A DNA stretch of 64,000 bases from Polyodon spathula (lineage: Eukaryota; Chordata; Actinopteri; Acipenseriformes; Polyodontidae), in contig NC_054536.1 in NCBI RefSeq assembly GCF_017654505.1, forward strand, positions 10,713,794-10,777,793, in the 5' to 3' direction. Every line of letters starts with the position of its first letter. Position 1 is the first letter of the stretch. Shown here piece by piece: positions 22,930-33,046 of this stretch. The translations under genes were made by a program, and so were the position numbers. Below the pieces are notes generated by a model. That model saw nothing but the letters and a program-made list of their open reading frames with translations. It ran no database searches and was not told the origin of the DNA.

Positions 22930-23325
22930 GTGTGTTATGTTGCTGCGGTAATGTTGGACTGTGCTGCTGAATCACCATGCGGTTGTGCACATGAATCACA
23001 TAGGCTGCATCCGTGCTTGTCAGCGTACAGAAGTGCCTTCTCCTGGTTGCAGGTTACTGGATGTAACTTAGACCGGCATTGATCCCTCTCAAAGCGCGGG
23101 CCAGGGGCTGAGATTAATTTTTGTAGAAGTCAGGGGGAGCAGAACTGATCACGGACATCGACTGGCTAAAGATAATTCACATTGTTGCAATACGGACTGT
23201 GGGTTAGAAAAGAAGCAGCCTGCACTCTAGCCAGTAGTGGGGATCTTAGTGCCTGTACGATTACCTGCTGCAGAATAAATGGCCTGCTATTCTGAGCTGC
23301 ATATCTGTTTTCATGTCTTAAACAC
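22930..23325 (+). mobile_element. Possible solo LTR
   Basis: A roughly 395-bp block of higher GC content than its flanks. It begins TGTGTGTTATG and ends near AACACTACA, with an AATAAA signal about 50 bp before the end, as in an R-U5 region. No second copy or clear target duplication was found, so this is tentative. Confidence 0.3.
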
Positions 23326-23541
23326 TACAATATTTTATATCCTTTATACTTTTAGAAAACAAATTGAGTAAATCTAGGTAAACCTCTTGATACTTTCTAA
23401 ATTGCTGTTTTCACTGTCGCTGCTACCAGCAAACAAGGGCAAACAATGCTTTGTCATATGAGAAGTATATGCATCTTTGTGTCACAATAGTTGCAGGTTC
23501 ATGTTACATCCACAGTAGAAGGTGTTTTGTTTGTGTTTTTT

Positions 23542-24709
23542 TCAAAATCCACTTCTATTCAAAAACTGCTGGTCCTTCAGCTTAGCCAGGTAACCCTCCC
23601 ATCCATCACCCTCAGCAATCTCTTGGAACACATCGCAGAACTTCTCTCTTTCTTCCAGGATAACTCTCAGCACCCGGCTGCAAGAAGACCACCTGGTGGT
23701 GCACAGAGTGGGAATCCTCCTTTTAAGGATTTCATCCATCAAGTGAACTTGCTGGACCGACTGGAAAATGCAGAGAGCCCCTCTAGAGTGGCAAAAAATG
23801 TGTGAGTCTCTTTAATGCACTGCACTCCCTGTTGCAGCACTAGATTGAGCCTGTGCGCAAAGCAGTGCACAAACAGTGCCTGTGGTGCATCCTTCTTGAC
23901 CAGGGCCTGCAACCCTCTCAGCTCGCCAGCCATCACTGCTGCTCCATCATATGACTGGGAGACCAGTTTGTCCTTGTACTGGTATCTTTCTAATTCCCTG
24001 TCTGCCAGTGCCTTCAGTGAAGCACATTGCATTCAGTGCTCACGTCTTTGAAACCTGTGAAGCGCTCTTGAGAGCCCAGAGCAGACCGCAGCATATTTTT
24101 GATAGTGTGATTTTAATTCTGGCTTGTGCTTAAAAAGAATACTGAAACAGTTCACGGTAGTTGCTCTTGTTCAAGGAGTACTCACTTACATCATGTCCAC
24201 GGAAGGCCTGCTCCAGCTTTGGGAGCACCATTGTGATGTTTATTAACCTTTTAAGCACCTCCCTATTCTTCCTTACTTTTTCATTGTGCTCCGCAACAGC
24301 CAGTTGCCTCTACTCGTCCAGGAGCCTGTCAATCCCCACTAATTAATTTTCCAGTCATTTTAATGCCAGTTCATTGTGGACATGTTCACTGGGTGAACAA
24401 TGGATGGTGGTGCTTTGGGACAAGTTTTTCCAGTTGGAACATCCCTCACAAGACCACACAGTGGTGCTTGGTGCTCAGGAGAAGACAAGGCCAGCAATAC
24501 ACTTTATTGGTGGCTAGCCACTTGTAGATTTCATACCACACTGCCCTAAATCTCTTACTCTTGCTCCCATCCTTCAACAGACCACCCAGCACAGGGGTAG
24601 GTCACCCACTCCTAGTTATTTCACGTCTGTCCTCGTCAGATCGTCTTGAGAAGGGGGTCGTTTTCAAGCTAGCTATCAGGTCAGTGTCACTTTGAATCGC
24701 CGCCATCAT
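23542..24709 (-). pseudogene. hAT transposase (ZMYM1-like type), decayed
   Basis: The frame begins at a double ATG at 24704-24709 with MMAAIQSDTDLIAS. It then carries a decayed zinc-binding N-terminal region reading KSKRFRAVWYE and VYCWPCLL. A block reading LDE, RQLAVAEHNEKVRKNREVL and FRGHD follows, the usual start of the DUF4371-like part. Next come LVSQSYDGAAVMAGELRGL, with a catalytic-core Asp, HCFAHRLNLVLQQ, and PTLCTTRWSSCSRVL. Several stops and at least one frameshift (near 23740) interrupt it, and the C-terminal dimerisation region is missing beyond 23542. hAT transposases excise and insert DNA with 8-bp duplications. This copy is a fossil, and no terminal repeats were found. Confidence 0.85.
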
Positions 24710-25826
24710 GACAATTGTTTTTTTAATATCTTTTTAATATGTGATTGTGTGATGTGTGTGTGTTCGTCACTGTTTATTGTGTACGTGAGCGTGTACGTGC
24801 AACTCACACACAATCTCTATACCAGATATATATAGTTGCATGTACATGCTCAAGTAGTAGGCTACAGTAGAAACATGAGAAATGTGACAGTATCACGATT
24901 CACGATTATGTAGCTAGCTACTAGCTAGCTGTCAGCTGCCCTAATTAACTCTGTTTAACTATCTAAGCCAGCCAGTCATCTAACAAAATGAACTGAAGAC
25001 TGCACACATAATAGTGAATTAGTTAAAATTTCTTAGCTACTCAACGAACAAAATAAAAACAACAAAACACATGTACAAAACAAAACATTGCCTTACAACC
25101 TCTGCTCATTCTCAAGCTAGCCAGCTTCCTCGTAAGGCACCTCTTCGTCAGTGCCTTACCAAGCCAAGAGTTGTCATGGAAACCATCCCATTGGAGCCCA
25201 TTATAGTTGCTTGTGTGGGTAAGGCCGACCCCTCCTGGTGCCTTACTAGATACACTGCGCTTGCGTGAAATCTCAAGGGAATTGCAACGCTCTTAGTCTA
25301 GTCACAGCACTTATAAAATTGGTTGAAAGATATCTATGTCCTGGTTGGCTGATAGGTATTCCAAGACATTGAATTATTACAGTACAACCAACAGGTAAAA
25401 ACAAGTCCCAGCAATTAAGACTTTTTACAAACGGAATTACAGTTTTATAACAGGGACAATTTTCAGCCACCTTGCAACAATCCTTTGGGATGTTTAAACG
25501 TAATTCTGTCTATGGCTATTGCATGGTTCAAAACCATCTCTAATGCTTTATTAACACTCTATAACATAGTTATTAAGTATCTATTATACATTTATAAAAC
25601 ATTAATAAGCAGCACCTTAATATAACATGCTAAAGTAATGGCTTGGGCTGTGTCAGTTTTTTTTTTTTTTTCACAAGCAAAAAATAATATGGACTGGAAA
25701 ACAACAAGACTGAAATAAATACAGTTTTAAGCAGTTTCTTTGCTGAAGTGATAACATCAGCTGGCACACAGTATTCTGCTAGCAGCTACACAAGCTTGCT
25801 AGCTGGCCTGAATCATTTTTTTTTTA

Positions 25827-25828
<2 letters not shown>
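24710..25828. other. No gene recognised
   Basis: Upstream flank of the hAT relic; it may hold that element's 5' noncoding end. Contains a tagctagctactagctagct-like patch near 24908. No protein recognised. Confidence 0.5.
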
Positions 25829-25862
<34 letters not shown>

Positions 25863-25869
25863 TATATTA

Positions 25870-25903
<34 letters not shown>
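25829..25903. repeat. (TTA)n microsatellite
   Basis: About 24 TTA triplets with two small interruptions near 25860-25876, preceded by a T-run. Confidence 0.95.
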
Positions 25904-25905
<2 letters not shown>

Positions 25906-27118
25906 TCTCCCACAGAGGGACGATCTATAAACCTATTTTCATATACTCACTTTAAAACAACAAACAATGTCTTCATTTCTGTCATTACAATTTACACGCG
26001 ACAACAAAAAGACAAGTCACAACATGATCTGTACTCCAACCAAACTTAAACCATCGGTACTCAGTACGCAAATATCTTCCAACCCATTTTATAAGGTTGT
26101 TTAAGAAGCTATTGCGCACCAGCTGAGAAAGATAGGCAGTCCTGGAGTTACATCCTCTCTGGAGTACTGTCGTCAACTTGTAAACAAAAAGGCAGAAACA
26201 AACTCAAACAGTGCCACCTACTGGATAATCTGTCCAACTGTGTAATCAGCCATTTAATTTAGAAAATGACATTCCCTGGTACAGTCAAATTCATGAGACA
26301 AATACTGAAAATATTCTGATAATTTATTTCATTTATTTGAATTAATTTAATTAATTATTAAAAATAATTTATTTATCTATTAAATTCATTAGAACTATTA
26401 CATTTATTGGAATTATTTTTCCTAGCGTAGTAATATATTTAGGAAAAAATAAACTTATATTCATTTTTTAATAAAAAATGTGTCTATATCTATTTCTAAA
26501 AAGTAGTAACCCATTTTATGAGAGCAATAAGACACTCCAGGGTGTTGGTTGTGCTAGAATAACAGCACTTCCAGGGACTAAAGACACTTGGCCTATGGCC
26601 TCATGCCTTACTATGCTGCTGGGCAGTCAACACCCTGTCATGTCTTACTGCTTACTTAATTTATCCAAGCCATTTTATAAACTGTTACAATAAATCAGCC
26701 ACCAACCCCAGCTCTTTAGGGCTTCTGTTTCTTTCTGAGCTGATGCCTTCAAATTGGAAAGCACTTGTGCCAGGGGTTTTGTGTTTAGCTTATATTGGTT
26801 AGAACCTGGGCTCAGGCCAATAAATCTTGTTTCACTCATTACCACCAAATAGTATTGACATCTGTTCACTCACGCTTGCACAGAGGGCCATTCCAAGTCT
26901 ACTGTAAAAGACGAGTGACCTTTTCAAGGAAAAACCTGCTACTGAAGACAGCTCTATTACTCACCTGTGTTTATACAGTATTACTAGGGTCCTAGGTTTT
27001 TAACCTGCAATTCAGTCCTAAAACTCCAGGTGTCTGTGTAGCCAGCAAAACTGATCAAAAGAATAATTAAGTAATCAACCCATAAAATTCAGTGACACAG
27101 ACTTCAAACAGTGAGGAA
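25904..27118. other. No gene recognised
   Basis: About 1.2 kb of AT-rich sequence, including a long A/T-only patch near 26320-26480. Nothing recognised. Confidence 0.5.
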
Positions 27119-27611
27119 TGGTGGGGCAAACTGAGACGCTACTGCATCCAGCGTTTTATTAAATAATACACAAAAGATTTAAACATACACAAAACAAAAG
27201 GGCACAAGGGCCAAACAAACAAACAGTAAAGAAATAGTATGCTGGTTGTGAAACCAGAATACGTAGCAATTGTTTCTTTCTTTTTTACACAGACTTCTCC
27301 TCTTACACTCCACCTTGAGCCCAGACAGCTGCAGGCTTTTATATTCTGCATGAGATTAAATAAGGATGCGTGACTGTCAGCTAGTTAAGTAATCAGTAGC
27401 TGGTCAGTCAAACATCCTCACAAGGTATTTAAAAATATAAACAATAACCTGGTGGACAACGTCTCGCTCGTCCAGCCTGTCTAATACTAATAATAATAAT
27501 AATAATATAATAATAATAATAATACAAATAATAATATCGGACGGCTTTCGCTGTCGCATTAACACATAATACGAAACAATAATAAACAAAGGGGCGGGAC
27601 TCTCTGCCACA
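27119..27611 (-). mobile_element. Solo LTR, family B copy 2
   Basis: On the minus strand it starts TGTGGCAGAGAGTCCCGCCC (right edge) and ends with CGTCTCAGTTTGCCCCACCA (left edge). It has a poly(A)-signal-like AATAAA in the U5-proximal half. The gagacgctac and cgttttatt blocks match the LTR at 34438-34960. It contains an (AAT)n tract at 27484-27537. The flanking five bases do not match, so the edges may be off by some bases. It ends about 80 bp before the complete retrotransposon. Confidence 0.55.
27484..27537. repeat. (AAT)n microsatellite in LTR
   Basis: About 17 AAT triplets with single interruptions, inside an LTR copy. Confidence 0.95.
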
Positions 27612-27693
27612 GACCCACAGCATGTTTGTAGTTTGGATAAAGAAGCCCTCCCGTTAGATTGTATTCCTGGGTTTGATGTGCACTGTAAATAAG

Positions 27694-28428
27694 TGTGACG
27701 GAAAGATGAGTTCTGGTGATAAATCTTCCTCCCAACCTGTGAGGGCGCTAAAGAACGGGAGGAGAAGCATCTGGAAGGGCTGGCCTGACAGTTCGTTTCC
27801 GGGTCAGGGAAGTGGGTCAGCCTGGATGGAAGCGCGACTCTGTTGTAAGACCGTATTGATTTGAAAGGTAAACGAGAGGCAGCTGCAAGTAATAAGGCAG
27901 CTGCAACCGTTTATCTCGATATCATGCGGGATTACATATAGGGGCCAGGGTAACGCTGGTCTTTTCCTTCGTTTGGGTAAATGTTCGGAGAGAGAAGGAT
28001 CGAGAGAGGAGCTCTCGTTTGTTGCAGAGAATTACGTCTTGTGTATTGTTGTGTTTGTTTTGTAATTGTCTGCGTTTTGCACCACCAGACAGTTAACTCA
28101 CCTATCCGGAGCTGTCGACCAGGGTCAGCACAATCCGGATCACCACTGCACGGAACCGTCACGAAATACAGTGTCTTCACCCACCACAAGCACGTCTGCA
28201 CTCACCCAGGACTGGTGACCGTGTGTTCGTTTTGTTCGGGACTGTGCCCTGTTATTGCTATCCCCGTGCTTTACACATTGTTGTGTATAGCCGGGGATTT
28301 ATTATTTAACGGTCACCAGACCTGGATTATAAATAAAAGCACCTTTTCACTGGAAACTGTTGTCTGCCTGTCACTCCTGCATCGCATCACCGCTACACCT
28401 GTTCCCCTCCACTAGCCACTTTGCCACA
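27694..28428 (+). repeat. 5' LTR of Gmr1-type element
   Basis: Begins TGTGACGG and ends TTGCCACA, the usual TG...CA LTR limits. It holds an AATAAA signal at 28332-28337 about 90 bp before its end, placing R and U5 there. The first 170 bp contain an open frame identical in reading to the C-terminal tail of the pol frame, because the same sequence in the 3' LTR is translated as part of pol. Confidence 0.96.
28332..28337 (+). promoter_or_regulatory. Poly(A) signal in 5' LTR (and 33515-33520)
   Basis: AATAAA, with an identical copy in the 3' LTR at 33515-33520. In the 3' LTR it would direct 3' end formation of the genomic RNA. Confidence 0.6.
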
Positions 28429-28430
28429 CG

Positions 28431-28448
28431 TGGTGTCAGAACACGGGA
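28431..28448 (+). promoter_or_regulatory. Primer-binding site, tRNA-Leu type
   Basis: TGGTGTCAG begins two bases after the LTR. TGG is the complement of the tRNA CCA end, and TGGTGTCAG matches the complement of vertebrate tRNA-Leu 3' ends as I recall them. Complementarity weakens after about nine bases. The site overlaps the very short leader: the gag start codon begins only 22 nt after the LTR. Confidence 0.7.
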
Positions 28449-28450
28449 CT

Positions 28451-31400
28451 ATGGACCGCAACGCGCTGGCGGAGTTGCTGCAGGCACTGGAGACCAGACG
28501 GGATGCAGAGGAGAGACGGAGGGAGGAGCGCTATACGGCGCTCATTGAACGGGTAGGGCTGATCGTTGCTGCAGGAGCGACCCCTACCGGAACATCATTG
28601 ATGTCGGCCCCGAAGGCACGGGCCATGAAAATGACGGCGGAGGATGATCCGGAGGCATTTTTGGTGGCGTTCGAGCGGCTGGCAACCGCGGCGGGATGGC
28701 CTCGGGAGTTCTGGGCAAGCCAGCTAGGACCTTGCCTGATCGGGGAAGCGCAGGCAGCTTACCAAGCCCTGAGCGACCAGTACGCCACTGACTATGACCT
28801 AGTCAAGCAGGCTATCCTCCGTCGTCTCAACATCACCGCGGAGACCCACCGGACGCGGTTCCGCGAGTACCGGAGAGCCCCGGAGACACGCCCCAGGGTG
28901 GTGGCACAGCGGTTGTGCGACCACATGGTCCATTGGCTGACCCCAGAGAAGAAGACCGCTCAACAAATGGGGGAAGCCATTGTGGTGGAACAATTCTGCC
29001 ATGTGGTCGGCGCCGAAACTCAGGCGTGGGTACGGCGCCACAACCCTGACACCCTGGAGGAGGCGGTCAAATTGGCCGAAGATTTTGAGGACTCTTTGAC
29101 GTCAGCCCGGGTCGGGATCCTGTCAGCCCCTGCCCTGCTCAGGAACCAACCTCTCCCTCCCTCTCCTCCAACACCACCACCATCACCCTCGGTCCCGGCA
29201 CCCAGACCTCCCAGACCGCCGACCCCGTTGGGCCCCCTTGCCTCCCCCCCATGGAGACCGAGGATGGCCCCCAGCTGGGGTAGAGGTGTTGCCCCTGCCC
29301 CGTTGCCCTACCAGCAGCGGGACAGATATTTAACCTATGCCCCCTCTGTCCCTCCACTCTGTTTTAGGTGTAACCAGCCAGGACATAGGGCCAGGTCATG
29401 CCCCGCTGCTATGGAGTGTGACGTGGCTGCATGCAACTGGACACCTGGAACGGGTAAGCAGGGGGAAAACGGTTGGGAGGGGCCCTGTCTGATTGACGTG
29501 GTTTTAGGGAATGTGAAAACCCACGCGTTAGTGGACACAGGGTGTGAGCAAACCTTGATCAGGACAGCTCTCTTGGGCGGTATGTCGTGGCGGCCACAAG
29601 GTCAGGTGGCCATCTCCTGTATCCATGGAGACACGGCGGCATACCCCACCCTAAAAGTATATTTATCGGTAGGACCGATAAAACGTCACCTTGTAGTCGG
29701 GGTGGCGGAAAGGTTGCCGCACCCAGTTATTCTGGGCCGAGACTGGCCAAAATTCAAAGAATTGGTGCAAATAATGGCAGTCTCAGCCACACACGTAAAC
29801 GTGGCAGAAAAAGGGAAAAAGGAACGGATTGGTGATGTGTTTCCTTTTCATCCTGAAATGTTTTCCCCTCTGTTCCGTCCTAGAAAAACAAATAAGGAGA
29901 GACGGACCGCGAAATGGGAGGGAGCGTCTTTGAGACAAGGCTGGGGTCTGGTGGGAGAGTGCTGTAATGGTAACAAACGCCAGTCGAAGGGAGTGGGAAC
30001 GCAGTGCGACCGAGAGAGCGAGGTTACTGGGCCGACTAGGGCAGAGGTTATTCCAGCCCCTCTCAATATACCGGACCCGTGGTACTCAAGCGCGGACCTA
30101 GTGTGGGGCCAAAAGAACGACCCGTCACTGGTGCACGCTTGGGGGCAGGTCCGGTCCATTGAAGGTAAGGATGTTGATGGCGCTGGGGCGCTAGTATATC
30201 CACATTTCAGTATCAAGGGGCAATTACTATATAGGGTAAACCTAGCCGCGGGCACAGGACAGCCTGTAACACAATTATTGGTTCCCCCGTCTTGTCGGAC
30301 CGAGGTCATGAGGCTGGCGCATGATATCCCTTTTGCGGGGCACCTCGGAGCCGAGAAGACGAGGGAGCGAATATTGGCTCGATTCTATTGGCTCGGTCTT
30401 CATACTGATGTGTCGAAATATGTAGCCACATGCCCAGACTGCCAGCGAGTAGCGCCAGGTCGAGTGCGCCCCGCTCCTTTGGTCCCACTGCCGATTATTT
30501 CCACTCCGTTCGAGCGCATTGCAATGGACATAATGGGCCCGTTGCTACCTTCTGACTCTGGGTATACGCATATATTAGTAGTGGTGGATTATGCAACGCG
30601 ATACCCAGAGGCAGTTCCATTGAGGTCCACTAGTGCAGCTGCAATAGCCACCGAGTTAGCGCAGATTATGGCTAGAGTAGGGATCCCCAAGGAGATTTTG
30701 ACTGATCACGGAACCAATTTTTTGTCCAATACGTTACAGCAGGTGTACAAAATATTAAAAATACGTCCCATCAGGACGTCCGTTTATCATCCACAATCGG
30801 ACGGTTTGGTTGAACGTTTTAATCAGACCTTAAAGTCGATGCTGAGGCGATTTGTAACACAGGAGCAGAAACATTGGGCATCGCTTCTTCCCTACCTCCT
30901 TTTTGCGGTGAGAGAAGTGCCGCAGAGTTCAACGGGGTTCTCCCCCTTTGAGCTCCTGTACGGCCGGCAGCCTCGCGGCATTCTCGACCTGCTGAGGGAG
31001 GGGTGGGAGGAGCACAAAGGCTCGTCTAAAAATGTAGTGAAGTATGTGCTCCTACTACGAGATCGCCTGGATTTGGTCGGTCGTTTGGCCCAAGACAACC
31101 TCAGATCGGCTCAGCACCGACAACAGCAGCATTACAACAAAAATGCACGGATTCGAACCTTTCGACCAGGGGACAAGGTAATGCTGCTACTTCCCTCATC
31201 TGAATCGAAACTGTGTGCTAAATGGCAGGGGCCGTATGAGGTGATTCGGGCTATAGGGAAAGTAAATTATGAAATTAGACAGCCCGATCGCCGAAATGAA
31301 CGTGAAATTTATCATGTCAATTTATTAAAGCCCTGGCAGGCAAGGGAGGTCTTATTTATAGCCCCAGGCAATATGGAGGATGATTTAGGTCCCTGTCCAG

Positions 31401-33046
31401 AGACCCCGAGCACAAGAGCGATTTCTATGGGGGAACAATTGGTTCCGGATCAGCAAAGAGAGCTGCGTAAGCTTATTGAGGAGTTCAGCGATGTTTTTTC
31501 TGACGTGCCCGGCAGGACAAACTTAGTTGAATATGACATTATCTCTCCACCAGGTGTCACAGTGCGAGAGAGACCGTACCGGATCCCGGAAAGTCGACGA
31601 AGTGGCGTTCGCAAAGAGGTATGGGATATGCTCGAGCTTGGGGTGATTGAGCCTTCCAGGAGCGAGTGGTGCAGTCCGATCGTCATAGTGGCTAAGAAAG
31701 ACGGCACCAACCGCTTCTGTGTGGATTTCAGAAAGGTGAACGCTATTGCTAAGTTCGATGCATATCCCATGCCTCGGGTCGACGAACTTTTAGACAGACT
31801 GGGAAAAGCGAGGTTTATTTCCACTCTGGACCTGACGAAGGGATACTGGCAAATCCCTTTAACCCGCAGCTCCAGAGAGAAAACCGCATTTTCAACACCA
31901 GAAGGGCTGTTCCACTTTAAAACCATGCCGTTTGGGCTACATGGTGCGCCCGCTGCCTTTCAGAGACTGATGGACCAGGTTTTACGCCCACATCATGAAT
32001 ATGCAGCAGCGTATATTGATGACGTGGTGATATACAGCTCCACCTGGCGAGAGCATTTGGCTAGGGTTGCAGCCGTTCTTCAGTCTCTAAGGGCAGCCCG
32101 GCTGACAGCTAACTTGAGGAAATGTGCGTTTGCCAAAACAGAGACTCAATATTTGGGATTTTTAATGGGGAATGGAAGGGTGAGACCTGTAGTCACCAAA
32201 ATCCAGGCTTTGGTTGATGCAGCGATCCCCAAAACCAAGACTCAGGTGAGGTCACTACTGGGCTTAGCCGGTTATTACCGCCGCTTCATCCCCGAGTACG
32301 CCACAGTGGTTAACCCGTTAGTCGACCTCACCAAAAAGAGTGCTCCAAATTTAATTAAATGGTCAGCTGAGTGTCAGGGGGCGTTTGATACTATTAAGCG
32401 TACACTTTGCCAGGCCCCCACTCTTATTACTCCAGATTTCACCAAGAGATTCATCCTCCACACCGACGCATCGAATGTAGGTTTGGGTGCAGTCTTGTCC
32501 CAAAAAGTAGCTGGAGTAGAGCACCCGATATTATACCTCAGTAAAAAAATGTTACCTCGGGAACGCAACTACTCCGTAGTCGAAAAAGAGTGTTTGGCCA
32601 TTAAATGGGCTACTCACTCTTTACGATACTACCTGCTGGGACACTCATTCGATCTGGTCACAGACCACGCCCCACTCAAGTGGTTAAGCACAATGAAGGA
32701 CAGCAATGCCCGGATAACTCGGTGGTATCTGGCATTGCAGCCCTTCATGTACCACATGGTACACCGTGCGGGGAAAGACCACCAAAATGCGGATTATTTT
32801 TCCCGGGAGGGGGGAGTAATGGGGAAGGTAGATTTAGCCGAGTGTTCCTTCGGCTCCACTCTGAGCGGTGGGATATGTGACGGAAAGATGAGTTCTGGTG
32901 ATAAATCTTCCTCCCAACCTGTGAGGGCGCTAAAGAACGGGAGGAGAAGCATCTGGAAGGGCTGGCCTGACAGTTCGTTTCCGGGTCAGGGAAGTGGGTC
33001 AGCCTGGATGGAAGCGCGACTCTGTTGTAAGACCGTATTGATTTGA
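28451..33046 (+). CDS. Gag-Pol polyprotein (Gag-PR-IN-RT-RH), intact
   Basis: Encodes 1,531 residues in one frame. ATG at 28451 is the first in-frame methionine after the LTR; the frame is open a little further upstream, but without an ATG. Order of parts: a capsid-like region at 60-215, with a SCAN-like C-terminal half at about 145-213 (W162, VEQF around 180, QAWV at 191-194); a Pro-rich linker; a CCHC zinc knuckle C304-C307-H312-C317; an aspartic protease with VDTGC (D362). Next comes integrase with a zinc site H624/H631/C661/C664, catalytic D693, D752 and E788 (35-residue spacing), and a GPY/F-like GPYEVI. Last are reverse transcriptase with YIDD (1188-1191) and RNase H with TDAS (D1339). 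No frameshift or stop separates gag from pol. The last 56 residues are encoded by the 3' LTR. All catalytic residues I can check are present. Confidence 0.95.
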   Translation: MDRNALAELLQALETRRDAEERRREERYTALIERVGLIVAAGATPTGTSLMSAPKARAMKMTAEDDPEAFLVAFERLATAAGWPREFWASQLGPCLIGEAQAAYQALSDQYATDYDLVKQAILRRLNITAETHRTRFREYRRAPETRPRVVAQRLCDHMVHWLTPEKKTAQQMGEAIVVEQFCHVVGAETQAWVRRHNPDTLEEAVKLAEDFEDSLTSARVGILSAPALLRNQPLPPSPPTPPPSPSVPAPRPPRPPTPLGPLASPPWRPRMAPSWGRGVAPAPLPYQQRDRYLTYAPSVPPLCFRCNQPGHRARSCPAAMECDVAACNWTPGTGKQGENGWEGPCLIDVVLGNVKTHALVDTGCEQTLIRTALLGGMSWRPQGQVAISCIHGDTAAYPTLKVYLSVGPIKRHLVVGVAERLPHPVILGRDWPKFKELVQIMAVSATHVNVAEKGKKERIGDVFPFHPEMFSPLFRPRKTNKERRTAKWEGASLRQGWGLVGECCNGNKRQSKGVGTQCDRESEVTGPTRAEVIPAPLNIPDPWYSSADLVWGQKNDPSLVHAWGQVRSIEGKDVDGAGALVYPHFSIKGQLLYRVNLAAGTGQPVTQLLVPPSCRTEVMRLAHDIPFAGHLGAEKTRERILARFYWLGLHTDVSKYVATCPDCQRVAPGRVRPAPLVPLPIISTPFERIAMDIMGPLLPSDSGYTHILVVVDYATRYPEAVPLRSTSAAAIATELAQIMARVGIPKEILTDHGTNFLSNTLQQVYKILKIRPIRTSVYHPQSDGLVERFNQTLKSMLRRFVTQEQKHWASLLPYLLFAVREVPQSSTGFSPFELLYGRQPRGILDLLREGWEEHKGSSKNVVKYVLLLRDRLDLVGRLAQDNLRSAQHRQQQHYNKNARIRTFRPGDKVMLLLPSSESKLCAKWQGPYEVIRAIGKVNYEIRQPDRRNEREIYHVNLLKPWQAREVLFIAPGNMEDDLGPCPETPSTRAISMGEQLVPDQQRELRKLIEEFSDVFSDVPGRTNLVEYDIISPPGVTVRERPYRIPESRRSGVRKEVWDMLELGVIEPSRSEWCSPIVIVAKKDGTNRFCVDFRKVNAIAKFDAYPMPRVDELLDRLGKARFISTLDLTKGYWQIPLTRSSREKTAFSTPEGLFHFKTMPFGLHGAPAAFQRLMDQVLRPHHEYAAAYIDDVVIYSSTWREHLARVAAVLQSLRAARLTANLRKCAFAKTETQYLGFLMGNGRVRPVVTKIQALVDAAIPKTKTQVRSLLGLAGYYRRFIPEYATVVNPLVDLTKKSAPNLIKWSAECQGAFDTIKRTLCQAPTLITPDFTKRFILHTDASNVGLGAVLSQKVAGVEHPILYLSKKMLPRERNYSVVEKECLAIKWATHSLRYYLLGHSFDLVTDHAPLKWLSTMKDSNARITRWYLALQPFMYHMVHRAGKDHQNADYFSREGGVMGKVDLAECSFGSTLSGGICDGKMSSGDKSSSQPVRALKNGRRSIWKGWPDSSFPGQGSGSAWMEARLCCKTVLI
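32805..32817 (+). promoter_or_regulatory. Purine-rich tract, possible polypurine tract
   Basis: A gggaggggggag run lies about 60 bp before the 3' LTR, inside the end of the pol frame. The polypurine tract that primes plus-strand DNA normally abuts the LTR, but the bases just before this LTR (gagcggtgggata) are only partly purine. Either that weak stretch or this distant one is used. I cannot tell which. Confidence 0.35.

Noticed and set aside
27981..28415. 144-residue frame in the 5' LTR and its twin in the 3' LTR
   Set aside because: LTR sequence with no known motif; not kept in the older LTR copies as far as can be read.
31450..31926. 158-residue minus-strand frame
   Set aside because: It lies opposite the reverse transcriptase part of the intact gag-pol frame and has no motif. 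The frame at 29848-30309 is another such shadow.
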